Source: an uncultured Oscillibacter sp. (GTDB lineage: Bacteria; Bacillota; Clostridia; Oscillospirales; Oscillospiraceae). Taken from it: a stretch of DNA of 5,483 bases. The stretch covers positions 1 through 5,483 of the forward strand of contig CAOJHG010000174.1 in the NCBI GenBank assembly GCA_948435975.1, in the 5' to 3' direction. Below, in pieces: positions 1 through 5,483 of this stretch (the stretch's first letter is position 1; every line of letters starts with the position of its first letter). The translations under genes were made by a program, and so were the position numbers. The notes beneath the pieces were generated by a model. That model did no database searches. It worked only from the letters and a program-made list of their open reading frames with translations, and was not told the DNA's origin.

Positions 1-262
1 GTCCAGCCGTCGCTGGGGATTCGGAAAACTCTGTCTGAACGGTGAGCAGGTCCAGACAGCGGTTGGGCAAAGCGACCTGGATACCGCCGCAGTTATAAAC
101 CGTCATTTCGCCGCCCGCCTCTTCCTGGGGAGGCTCGTCATCCTCTTGAGACGGCGGGTGTTCCGAAGAATCAGGGAGAGGGTCCGGCGCATGTTCTCCA
201 CCGCAGGCAGACAGGGCGAGGAGCAGCGCTGTCAGAAAAATACAAGCGTTCAGCCGGTGCAT
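1..262 (-). CDS. Putative secreted lipoprotein, N-terminal part (runs off left edge)
   Basis: The first 87 codons are visible; the 3' part lies outside the window. The N-terminus is a typical lipoprotein signal: a short basic start (MHR), a hydrophobic stretch at residues 5-18, and a lipobox LSAC at 17-20. C20 should therefore be lipidated and hold the protein on the outer face of the membrane. Residues 22-51 form a proline- and Asp/Glu-rich linker, followed by the start of a folded region (VYNCGGIQVALP, from about residue 55) with cysteines at 58 and 69. The ATG at 262 is chosen because AAAGGA lies 9 nt upstream and it gives the lipobox. The ATG pair about 10 nt further upstream is in another frame that soon stops. 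No family was recognised, and function is unknown. The gene is divergent from the FHDS-motif gene. Confidence 0.8.
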   Translation of the reverse strand, partial: MHRLNACIFLTALLLALSACGGEHAPDPLPDSSEHPPSQEDDEPPQEEAGGEMTVYNCGGIQVALPNRCLDLLTVQTEFSESPATAG

Positions 263-307
263 AAAGCATCATCCTTTCTTTACCAAGCTTGAAGACCGGT
301 TTAATCT

Positions 308-351
308 AGTATATCTGATTTGAAGGGAAAAGAAACTTCAAAATCATAACA
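308..351 (-). promoter_or_regulatory. Candidate promoters for the lipoprotein gene
   Basis: Two leftward -10 candidates are visible. One is TGTTATGAT (plus coordinates 343-351), an extended -10 with five of six matches to TATAAT, which needs little from a -35. The other is TATACT (308-313), which lacks a recognisable -35 at normal spacing; TTGAAG lies 22 bp upstream, too far. They would give leaders of roughly 70 or 40 nt. Which is used, if either, cannot be told from sequence. Confidence 0.4.
319..342. repeat. Inverted repeat in the divergent intergenic region
   Basis: A perfect 7-bp inverted repeat, TTTGAAG (319-325) and CTTCAAA (336-342), is separated by a purine-only 10-nt spacer. It sits between or over the leftward promoter candidates, beside the expected start of the extended -10 promoter. 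It could be an operator half-site pair or a weak 5'-leader hairpin. At this length in AT-rich DNA, chance is also plausible. Confidence 0.3.
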
Positions 352-393
352 AATAGTAACAGGCCGGAAACTCCGTTCAAGTTCCTCCATCTC

Positions 394-422
394 TTGACAG
401 AGCGGGTTTGGAACCATATAAT
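394..422 (+). promoter_or_regulatory. Perfect-consensus sigma-A promoter for the FHDS-motif gene
   Basis: TTGACA at 394-399 and TATAAT at 417-422 are separated by exactly 17 bp, matching the vegetative sigma factor consensus at all 12 positions. Transcription should start near 429, about 27 nt before the ATG at 456. The promoter overlaps an upstream in-frame TTG at 408, which would not be in the mRNA. This argues for the ATG as the true start. Confidence 0.85.
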
Positions 423-455
423 TTCTTTACAAAATCGAGAGAGGCGAAGGGATTT

Positions 456-908
456 ATGGGAGAATGGACAGCGATTAAGACGCAGGCGGATATCGAGAAG
501 CTGATGCAATGCTATGGCGGATTCCATGATAGCTGCCTAGTAGGACTGGAGTACCGTACAGGCGCTTTTGTGGACAGCGGGCGGGCTATGCGCTTTGGAC
601 TGCCGGAACATTATATGCTTCATATGTGCTTCCACAGTCAATGGGAGGCGCGCCCCCTGAAATTGTGCTTTTCCGGTGTGCGGAGGTTCTGCGCGGCGGG
701 CTGGCAGGAGCGCTACGGCTGTGACATTTTCGAATGCAGCCTGCAAATTCATACAGACCTGCTTCCAGGCCGGGACGACCCCCTGATTGTCTGGGCGGAC
801 AACGGCGGATTTTCTCCGAAAGCCCTGCTGGACAGGCGCATTTTAGACGAGCCTATGACCACCTATGTGATTGCGTCTTCACTGAAATGGAGATTTACGA
901 AAGAATAG
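456..908 (+). CDS. Uncharacterised 150-residue protein with FHDS motif
   Basis: A small soluble protein with no signal peptide or membrane segment. Visible landmarks are GGFHDSC at residues 21-27, aromatic-rich strand-like segments in the middle, a DLLPGRDDPLIVWAD stretch at 101-115, and a C-terminal YVIASSLKWR at 137-146. It has seven cysteines (19, 27, 58, 71, 79, 89, 94) with no metal-site spacing. The FHDS stretch resembles small mixed alpha/beta hypothetical proteins of Clostridia, and loosely the FHD motif of Imm50-type immunity proteins. That comparison is from memory and weak, so no function is assigned. The ATG at 456 is preferred over the in-frame TTG at 408, because the TTG lies inside the promoter. 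AAGGG (4 nt) and AGAGAGG (11 nt) upstream can serve as ribosome sites. The gene appears monocistronic or reads through into polA; no terminator follows. Confidence 0.8.
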   Translation: MGEWTAIKTQADIEKLMQCYGGFHDSCLVGLEYRTGAFVDSGRAMRFGLPEHYMLHMCFHSQWEARPLKLCFSGVRRFCAAGWQERYGCDIFECSLQIHTDLLPGRDDPLIVWADNGGFSPKALLDRRILDEPMTTYVIASSLKWRFTKE

Positions 909-928
909 GGAAAGAGGTCCAGGCGCGG

Positions 929-957
929 TTGTGAAACCTGGAATTATGTGCTATAAT
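929..957 (+). promoter_or_regulatory. Extended -10 promoter for polA
   Basis: TGCTATAAT at 949-957 is a perfect extended -10 element. TTGTGA at 929-934, four of six matches to the -35 consensus, lies 17 bp upstream of TATAAT. Transcription should start near 964, leaving a leader of about 45 nt. polA and the genes behind it can therefore be transcribed independently of the FHDS-motif gene. Confidence 0.75.
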
Positions 958-991
958 AATAAAATTGCGCTGCTTCAATCTTTCCGGAAAG

Positions 992-997
992 AGGAGG
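992..997 (+). promoter_or_regulatory. Ribosome binding site of polA
   Basis: AGGAGG matches the anti-Shine-Dalgarno perfectly but sits 12 nt before the ATG at 1010, somewhat longer than usual. No other ATG/GTG/TTG in frame lies closer. The next ATG (1022) is 24 nt away, and starting there would remove MKLM from the conserved N-terminus. The site therefore fixes 1010 as the start. Confidence 0.8.
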
Positions 998-1009
998 ATT
1001 CTATATTCT

Positions 1010-3688
1010 ATGAAACTCATGGTCATCGACGGAAACAGCATCATCAACCGGGCCTATTACGGGATTCGCCCCCTCAGCACCCGGGACGGCCTGTTTACCC
1101 ATGCCATTTACGGCTTCCTGACCACGCTGCTGCGCCTGAAGGGGGAGGAGGCTCCAGACGCTTTGTGCGTTACCTTTGACGTACATGCCCCCACCTTCCG
1201 CCACAAAGCCGACGCCGACTACAAGGCTACCCGGAAGCCCATGCCGGGGGAACTGCGGATGCAGGTGCCGGTGCTGAAAGAGGTGCTGGACGCACTGAAC
1301 ATTCCCCGTTATGAACTGGCGGGCTGGGAGGCGGACGATCTTCTGGGGACCATCTCTCGGAAATGCGAGGCGGCGGGCTGGGAGTGTGTCGTAGTCACAG
1401 GAGACAAGGACAGCCTCCAGCTCATCACGGAGAAAACCCGTGTGAAGCTGGTTTCTACCCGTATGGGCCAGACTACCACGAAGGACATGACCAGGGAGGC
1501 GTTCCAGGAGGAGTACGGATTTGCTCCTATTCACATGATTGACCTGAAGGCCCTGATGGGGGACAGCTCCGACAACATTCCCGGCGTGAAGGGCATCGGG
1601 GAAAAGACTGCCATGGCCCTGGTGCAGAGATACCAGACCATCCATGACCTCTTTGACAGCCTGCCGGAGATCGAAACGGAGCCCGGAAAGCCTGCGAAGC
1701 CGAACGTGGTCAAAAAGCTCTCCGAGGGAAAAGAGGCTGCGGACCACTCCTACTGGCTGGCCACTATCGTCACGGATGCGCCGGTCGAATTCCGTCCAGA
1801 GGACAACCTCTGCCGGGAACCGGGCGAAGCGGCATATCCCCTTTTTCTAAAGCTGGAGTTCACAAAGCTGATTGAAAAATTCGGCCTTCAAGCAGGTCCG
1901 GCGGCTGACGGTGCAGAGACGGCGGGCCTGGAGCGTCCAACCGTCACTGTAGAGAAGGTAGAGTCCCCTGACCGCGCCCAAACCCTCTTGGACCAATGGA
2001 GAAAAGCGGCGCGGGTGAGTGTGCTGGCTCTTCCGGACCTCTCCGGCGTGAGCGTTTTCTGCGGGACTGGCAAGGGAAAGGCTCTGGTGGCGGAACTGTT
2101 TTTCAATACCTATTCCGGCGGCTGGAACACCCTTTTGACAGCGCTGTTTTCAGAGGACATCAAAAAAGCGTCCCACAATGTCAAGGACCTGATGCGCTTG
2201 CTGCTGGAAAACGGTCTGCCCGCAGAGGGATTCGTCTTTGACACGGCTTTGGCGGCGTACCTGCTGGATGCTACGGCGGGAAGCTACGACCTCCAGCGCC
2301 TGTCTGTGGCTTATCTGAACGAGGAACTGCCCAAGCCCCTCTATCTGGACCCCGAGGCGTTCTCACTCCTGGGAGACGGGGCTTCTGCGGCGGCGTCCCT
2401 GAACCGGTATACGGAGGCGGTAGACGCTCTGGCAGAGCTCCTGACGTCCAGGCTGAAACAGATGGGCTTCTGGGAGCTGTACGAGAGTGCCGAGCAGCCC
2501 CTCTGCAGGGTGCTGGCGGAGATGGAGCGGACAGGCTGCCGGGTGGACGCGGGGGCGCTGTCTGCGTTCGGGGTGCTCCTGTCCACCCGCATGGCCGGGC
2601 AGGAGAAGGAGATTTACGAAATGGCGGGCGGCGCTTTCAATATCAACTCTCCCAAGCAGTTAGGGGAGGTCCTTTTCGAGCGTCTGGGCCTGCCTCATGG
2701 GAAGAAGACGAAAACCGGCTGGTCCACGAACGCGGATGTGCTGGAGAAACTGCGCTTTCAGCATCCTATAGTCAACGCCGTGCTGGAGTACCGTCAGTAC
2801 GCCAAGCTGAAGTCCACCTATGCCGACGGCCTGCTGAAAGCCATTGACTCCGACGGCCGGATACGCACAAATTTCCAAATGACTGCCACCGCCACCGGAC
2901 GTCTCAGCTCTGCGGAGCCGAATCTCCAGAATATCCCCACCCGGACGGATTTGGGCAGCGAATTCCGGCGGATGTTCACGGCAGCGGAAGGCTGTGTGCT
3001 GGTAGATGCGGACTATTCTCAGATTGAGCTTCGCCTCCTGGCCCATATTGCTGGAGATGAGGCCATGCGGTCAGCGTTCCTGGCGGGGGGCGACTTCCAC
3101 GCAGAGACAGCCTCCAAGGTGTTCCACGTGGCCCGTGAGGACGTGACCCATGAGATGCGCCGCAGTGCCAAGGCGGTGAATTTCGGCATTGTATATGGGA
3201 TTTCGGCGTTCTCCTTGTCCCAGGATTTGGGGATTTCCGTCTCTGACGCCAAGGCCTACATGGAGGCGTATTTTGCCAGCTTCCCCGGCGTGCGGCACTA
3301 TATGGAACAGGTAGTGAAAAAGGCCCAGGAGACAGGCTATGTGGAGACCCTGTTCCACCGCCGCCGGGATTTGCCGGAGCTGTCCTCCTCCAGCCGGAAC
3401 ATGAAAGCGTTTGGCGAGCGGGTAGCGCTGAATATGCCCATTCAAGGGACGGCGGCGGATGTGATGAAGCTGGCTATGGTTGCGGTATGGAAGCGTCTGC
3501 GGGAGGAGCTTCCTCAGGCACACTTGGCGCTCCAGGTCCACGATGAGCTGATCGTTGAGTGCCCTGAGGAGGATGCGGAGAGGGCCGCAAAGCTGCTGGA
3601 GGAGGAGATGGAGCATGTGGTGTCCCTCTCTGTCCCCCTGACGGCAGAGGCCCACTGGGGAAAGAACTGGCTGGAGGCGAAGGGATGA
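1010..3688 (+). CDS. polA: DNA polymerase I
   Basis: Family A DNA polymerase, 892 residues, used in Okazaki fragment maturation and gap-filling repair. The 5' nuclease domain (about 1-290) keeps its metal ligands: D7, D57, E107/D109/D110, D132/D134 and D185/D188, followed by the helix-hairpin-helix PGVKGIGEKTA. The 3'-5' exonuclease-like domain (about 310-490) is degenerate: the DxE pair is missing (LALPD near 339-343) and the last catalytic Asp is Val471. Only D411 (FDTALAAYLLD) remains, so proofreading is presumably absent, as in many Firmicutes PolA. The polymerase domain (about 495-892) is intact: motif A DADYSQIELR with D668 and E673, motif B with R717, K721, F725 and Y729, and motif C VHDE with D845/E846. 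The phenylalanine at 725 is the normal residue at the position governing dideoxynucleotide discrimination. The ATG at 1010 is chosen over an in-frame TTG at 965, which sits at the predicted transcription start. The stop overlaps the next start (ATGA). Confidence 0.98.
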   Translation: MKLMVIDGNSIINRAYYGIRPLSTRDGLFTHAIYGFLTTLLRLKGEEAPDALCVTFDVHAPTFRHKADADYKATRKPMPGELRMQVPVLKEVLDALNIPRYELAGWEADDLLGTISRKCEAAGWECVVVTGDKDSLQLITEKTRVKLVSTRMGQTTTKDMTREAFQEEYGFAPIHMIDLKALMGDSSDNIPGVKGIGEKTAMALVQRYQTIHDLFDSLPEIETEPGKPAKPNVVKKLSEGKEAADHSYWLATIVTDAPVEFRPEDNLCREPGEAAYPLFLKLEFTKLIEKFGLQAGPAADGAETAGLERPTVTVEKVESPDRAQTLLDQWRKAARVSVLALPDLSGVSVFCGTGKGKALVAELFFNTYSGGWNTLLTALFSEDIKKASHNVKDLMRLLLENGLPAEGFVFDTALAAYLLDATAGSYDLQRLSVAYLNEELPKPLYLDPEAFSLLGDGASAAASLNRYTEAVDALAELLTSRLKQMGFWELYESAEQPLCRVLAEMERTGCRVDAGALSAFGVLLSTRMAGQEKEIYEMAGGAFNINSPKQLGEVLFERLGLPHGKKTKTGWSTNADVLEKLRFQHPIVNAVLEYRQYAKLKSTYADGLLKAIDSDGRIRTNFQMTATATGRLSSAEPNLQNIPTRTDLGSEFRRMFTAAEGCVLVDADYSQIELRLLAHIAGDEAMRSAFLAGGDFHAETASKVFHVAREDVTHEMRRSAKAVNFGIVYGISAFSLSQDLGISVSDAKAYMEAYFASFPGVRHYMEQVVKKAQETGYVETLFHRRRDLPELSSSSRNMKAFGERVALNMPIQGTAADVMKLAMVAVWKRLREELPQAHLALQVHDELIVECPEEDAERAAKLLEEEMEHVVSLSVPLTAEAHWGKNWLEAKG
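3673..3677 (+). promoter_or_regulatory. Ribosome binding site of the small ORF, inside the polA 3' end
   Basis: GGAGG lies 7 nt before the ATG at 3685, within the codons for the last residues of PolA. A strong site at ideal spacing is the main support for translation of the 30-residue small ORF. The PolA codons here (for LEAKG) could produce GGAGG by chance. Confidence 0.55.
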
Positions 3689-3777
3689 CGCGGGAAGAAC
3701 AAGCGGATAAAATCTTTCCTATTTTAGAAAACGCCCAGGAGCGCTGTGTGGCCCGTCGGGAGGAATCGTTATCATGA
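3685..3777 (+). CDS. Small ORF of 30 codons, overlapping both neighbours
   Basis: A 30-residue ORF beginning MTREEQADKIFPILENAQ and ending RREESLS. Its ATG overlaps the polA stop (ATGA), and its stop overlaps the ATG of the EamA transporter (ATGA again). It is preceded by GGAGG at 7 nt. The peptide is charged and helix-prone (about 8 acidic and 5 basic residues) with one proline (P12) and one cysteine (C21). It has no signal peptide or membrane segment. Two readings fit: a real small protein, or a spacer ORF whose translation couples ribosomes from polA to the transporter. It could also be the remnant of a longer gene. No family was recognised. Reading frame and spacing support it; conservation is untested. 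Confidence 0.5.
   Translation: MTREEQADKIFPILENAQERCVARREESLS
3758..3764 (+). promoter_or_regulatory. Ribosome binding site of the EamA transporter gene
   Basis: GGGAGGA lies 9 nt before the ATG at 3774, inside the end of the small ORF. It is strong enough for independent initiation, so the transporter need not rely only on coupling. It supports 3774 as the start. Confidence 0.75.
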
Positions 3778-4622
3778 AGCGTGTCATTGTGCTCCTAGGC
3801 GTGGCGGGCGTATCCTTGTCGGCCATTTTCGTTCGCTGGTCTACAGCTCCATCTATCGTTATCGCTCTGTACCGGATGGCCTTTGCGGCGGCTATGCTGG
3901 CTCCTGCGGCGGTGGTCCGCCGGGCGGAGTTCCAGTCTCTTGGGCGGCGGGAGCTGACACTGAGCCTGGTGAGCGGCGTCTTTCTGGGCTGTCACTTTGC
4001 CGCCTATTTCGAGTCCCTGCACCGGACTTCCATTGCTTCGGCGGTGGTGCTGGTGGACATGGAGGCCCTGCTGGTGGCTCTGGCGAGTGTGGCGCTGTTC
4101 CGGCAGAAAATGGGAAAGCGGGCGTGGCTGGCGGTGTTCCTGGCCTTCGGGGGCAGCGTGGTGGTAGCCATGGCCGACTCCGCCGCTGGAGCTTTGGATG
4201 GAGACCTGTTTGCCCTGGCGGGAGCGGTGTGCGTGGGCGTATACACCATGCTGGGAGCGGTATGCCGGAAAAAGCTCTCCACCCTGGTGTATACCTTCCT
4301 CGTTTACCTGGCGGCCTCAGGAACACTGACGCTAATCGCCTGCTTGAGCGGAACGGCGCTGACGGGCTATGGACCAATAAACCTGCTGGCGGGACTGGGG
4401 CTTGCGGTGTTCTGTACGCTCCTGGGGCACAGCGTATTCAGTTGGGGCTTAAAATATCTGCCTCCGGCTTTTATCTCTACGGCCAAGCTGCTGGAACCGG
4501 TATTCGCATCTATTGGGGGCCTGATTCTTTTCCAGGAACAGCCCAGTCCCTTAGTGGCCGTGGGCGGCGCTTTGGTGCTGGCAGGGGTGGCGCTTTACAT
4601 TCAGGCGGAGAACCATACATAG
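3774..4622 (+). CDS. EamA-family (DMT superfamily) membrane transporter
   Basis: A 282-residue integral membrane protein with about ten hydrophobic helices (roughly 5-21, 27-46, 62-80, 86-108, 116-135, 144-163, 168-192, 203-224, 231-253, 258-275). These form two EamA repeats of five helices, the usual size and layout of drug/metabolite transporters. The second repeat carries the family signature STAKLLEPVFASIGGLILFQE (residues 235-255). The first repeat has SIASAVVLVDMEALLVA at the matching place. There, the usual Pro is absent, and RQ (110-111) stands where an acidic residue normally ends the helix. The SIFVRW-like start (SAIFVRWSTAPS, 16-27) is also typical. Such proteins export or import small metabolites, but the substrate cannot be predicted. 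The gene overlaps the upstream small ORF by 4 nt and precedes the SUFU gene by 14 nt, so it is very probably co-transcribed with polA. Confidence 0.93.
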   Translation: MKRVIVLLGVAGVSLSAIFVRWSTAPSIVIALYRMAFAAAMLAPAAVVRRAEFQSLGRRELTLSLVSGVFLGCHFAAYFESLHRTSIASAVVLVDMEALLVALASVALFRQKMGKRAWLAVFLAFGGSVVVAMADSAAGALDGDLFALAGAVCVGVYTMLGAVCRKKLSTLVYTFLVYLAASGTLTLIACLSGTALTGYGPINLLAGLGLAVFCTLLGHSVFSWGLKYLPPAFISTAKLLEPVFASIGGLILFQEQPSPLVAVGGALVLAGVALYIQAENHT

Positions 4623-4629
4623 AAAGGGG
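4623..4629 (+). promoter_or_regulatory. Ribosome binding site of the SUFU-domain gene
   Basis: AAAGGGG directly after the transporter stop lies 7 nt before the GTG at 4637. It is the only good site near the 5' end of this open frame and selects the GTG start. Confidence 0.65.
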
Positions 4630-4636
4630 CGGTCCT

Positions 4637-5483
4637 GTGCGGAAGGAACGAGATCCAAAATCGCTGCTCCGCTGGGGATTGGCGGCTGTGGTGCTGACGG
4701 TTCTGCTGTGGGGCCTGCTGGATATCTGGAAAATCGCGCTGTTTTGTCTTGCGGCGGGTATGCCGGGCGTACTGTTCACCAACGCTGGAATCCGCCGGAA
4801 GGAGAAGAAGCAGGAGGAATCGGCGCGGGAGTTGGAGGCAGCGCAAGAGAAGCGCCGGCAGGAACAGCGGGAGCAATGCCGTCAGGCGCGGTACAGCCCT
4901 GAGGAGCGCCGTGCCGTGGAGGAACACATCAAGGAGATATTTGATCCCATTCTCCGCTGGGACCAGGAGGAAGAGCCGGAACGGATGTCCATCGACATTG
5001 CCCTGATCCCGCCTACAGAGGTATCGCCCTACTGGAGAGCGGTGACAGTGGGGGCAGGGGCTATTTCCATTCAAAGGGGTCCTGTCCTGGTACGCGGGGA
5101 GCTGGCCATCCTTTTGCCGCCGGACTGGAACCTGGAGAACAAGTGGCCCATGCGGCTCCTGCGGGACGCGGCGTGGGACCTGCTGGCGGAGAAGGAAACC
5201 CTTGGTCCAGGCGCGGCCTATCGGGGCTTTTCCGCCATGAGCGCCGGGTTTGCCGGGGCGGTGCTGCTGGGGGATCTTTGGAACCAGTACCCCTTGGAGG
5301 CGGCAAAACTGCCCGACGGCGGAAGCGTGTTCTTTTTCTGGCTGTTTCCCCTGTTGAAGCCGGAGTGGGATTACTACCTCCAGAAACGGCGTTATATCAA
5401 GCCCCTGGAGCAGCGCATGATGAAGGTGAACCCGGCGGCGGACCCGAAGCGGCCTTCCTGTGTGGACCCGCTGACCTGGTTTC
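4637..5483 (+). CDS. Membrane-anchored SUFU-domain protein, N-terminal part (runs off right edge)
   Basis: The frame is open from the GTG at 4637 to the window end (282 codons, no stop). Residues 14-28 and 31-48 are hydrophobic and form a likely two-helix hairpin. Residues 52-98 are a highly charged, Glu/Arg/Gln-rich helix, probably coiled coil. From about 99 on the sequence matches the prokaryotic suppressor-of-fused domain as I know it: HIKEIFDPIL, IALIPPTE (121-128), RGELAILLPPDW (153-164), WPMRLLRD (170-177), VFFFWLFPLLKPEWDYYL (231-248) and DPKRPSCVDP (269-278). Bacterial SUFU proteins are often unanchored and some act as immunity proteins in polymorphic toxin systems; the actual role here is unknown. 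The RKEKK-type basic stretch after the hairpin (53-58) suggests the domain faces the cytoplasm. Spacing of 14 nt after the transporter suggests one operon. Confidence 0.8.
   Translation, partial: MRKERDPKSLLRWGLAAVVLTVLLWGLLDIWKIALFCLAAGMPGVLFTNAGIRRKEKKQEESARELEAAQEKRRQEQREQCRQARYSPEERRAVEEHIKEIFDPILRWDQEEEPERMSIDIALIPPTEVSPYWRAVTVGAGAISIQRGPVLVRGELAILLPPDWNLENKWPMRLLRDAAWDLLAEKETLGPGAAYRGFSAMSAGFAGAVLLGDLWNQYPLEAAKLPDGGSVFFFWLFPLLKPEWDYYLQKRRYIKPLEQRMMKVNPAADPKRPSCVDPLTWF

Noticed and set aside
405..415. GGTT-TGG-AACC mini-palindrome in the spacer of the rightward promoter
   Set aside because: Arms of only 4 bp are expected by chance; not enough to call an operator.
734..934. 66-codon plus-strand frame overlapping the end of the FHDS-motif gene
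   Set aside because: It is a shifted frame of that gene, with a Pro/Arg-rich low-complexity translation and no ribosome site.
965..1009. TTG at 965 as the start of polA, adding 15 residues
   Set aside because: It coincides with the predicted transcription start and has no ribosome site, while ATG 1010 begins the conserved MKLMVIDGNS.
909..1009. Possible terminator or small RNA between the FHDS-motif gene and polA
   Set aside because: No GC-rich hairpin followed by a T run was found; the gap is explained by the polA promoter and ribosome site.
1001..1747. 248-codon open frame antisense to the 5' part of polA
   Set aside because: It lies fully opposite a well-conserved polA domain, has no recognisable motifs or ribosome site, and long antisense frames are common opposite GC-rich genes.
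4749..5006. 85-codon plus-strand frame inside the SUFU gene
   Set aside because: Arg/Ser-rich translation of a shifted frame over the charged linker; no ribosome site and no family features.
4601..5074. 157-codon open frame antisense to the SUFU-domain gene
   Set aside because: The opposite strand shows clear SUFU motifs and a membrane hairpin; this frame is low-complexity (Leu/Arg/Pro-rich) without domains.

Overview
The window looks like chromosomal DNA from a fairly GC-rich member of the Firmicutes, most likely a Clostridia species of the Oscillospiraceae type. This is inferred from strong AGGAGG-type ribosome sites, sigma-A-type promoters, a DNA polymerase I with a worn-out proofreading site, and tightly packed genes rich in GGC/CTG/GCG codons. 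No mobile element, CRISPR array, tRNA or rRNA was seen.

Layout. Positions 1-262 (minus strand) hold the first 87 codons of a lipoprotein gene that runs off the left edge. Positions 263-455 form a divergent intergenic region. It carries a perfect-consensus promoter (TTGACA, 17 bp, TATAAT) firing rightward, weaker candidate promoters firing leftward, and a short inverted repeat. Positions 456-908 encode a 150-residue protein of unknown function with an FHDS motif. A 101-bp gap then holds an extended -10 promoter and a strong ribosome site for polA (1010-3688, 892 residues).

polA starts a tightly coupled same-strand run. Its stop codon overlaps the start of a 30-codon small ORF (3685-3777). The stop of that small ORF overlaps the start of an EamA-type ten-helix transporter (3774-4622). 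After 14 bp a GTG-started gene begins (4637 to the right edge). Its protein has an N-terminal membrane hairpin, a charged helical linker and a suppressor-of-fused (SUFU) domain. No terminator is visible between 1010 and the end, so these four genes are probably one transcript led by polA.

How the genes relate. polA is housekeeping (Okazaki fragment processing and repair). The other genes have no clear functional link to it. The parts most worth attention are the twice-overlapping small ORF, the membrane-anchored SUFU protein, and the small FHDS-motif protein driven by an ideal promoter. SUFU-family proteins are known immunity proteins in bacterial toxin systems, but no toxin gene is visible here, so any defence or immunity role is a hypothesis.
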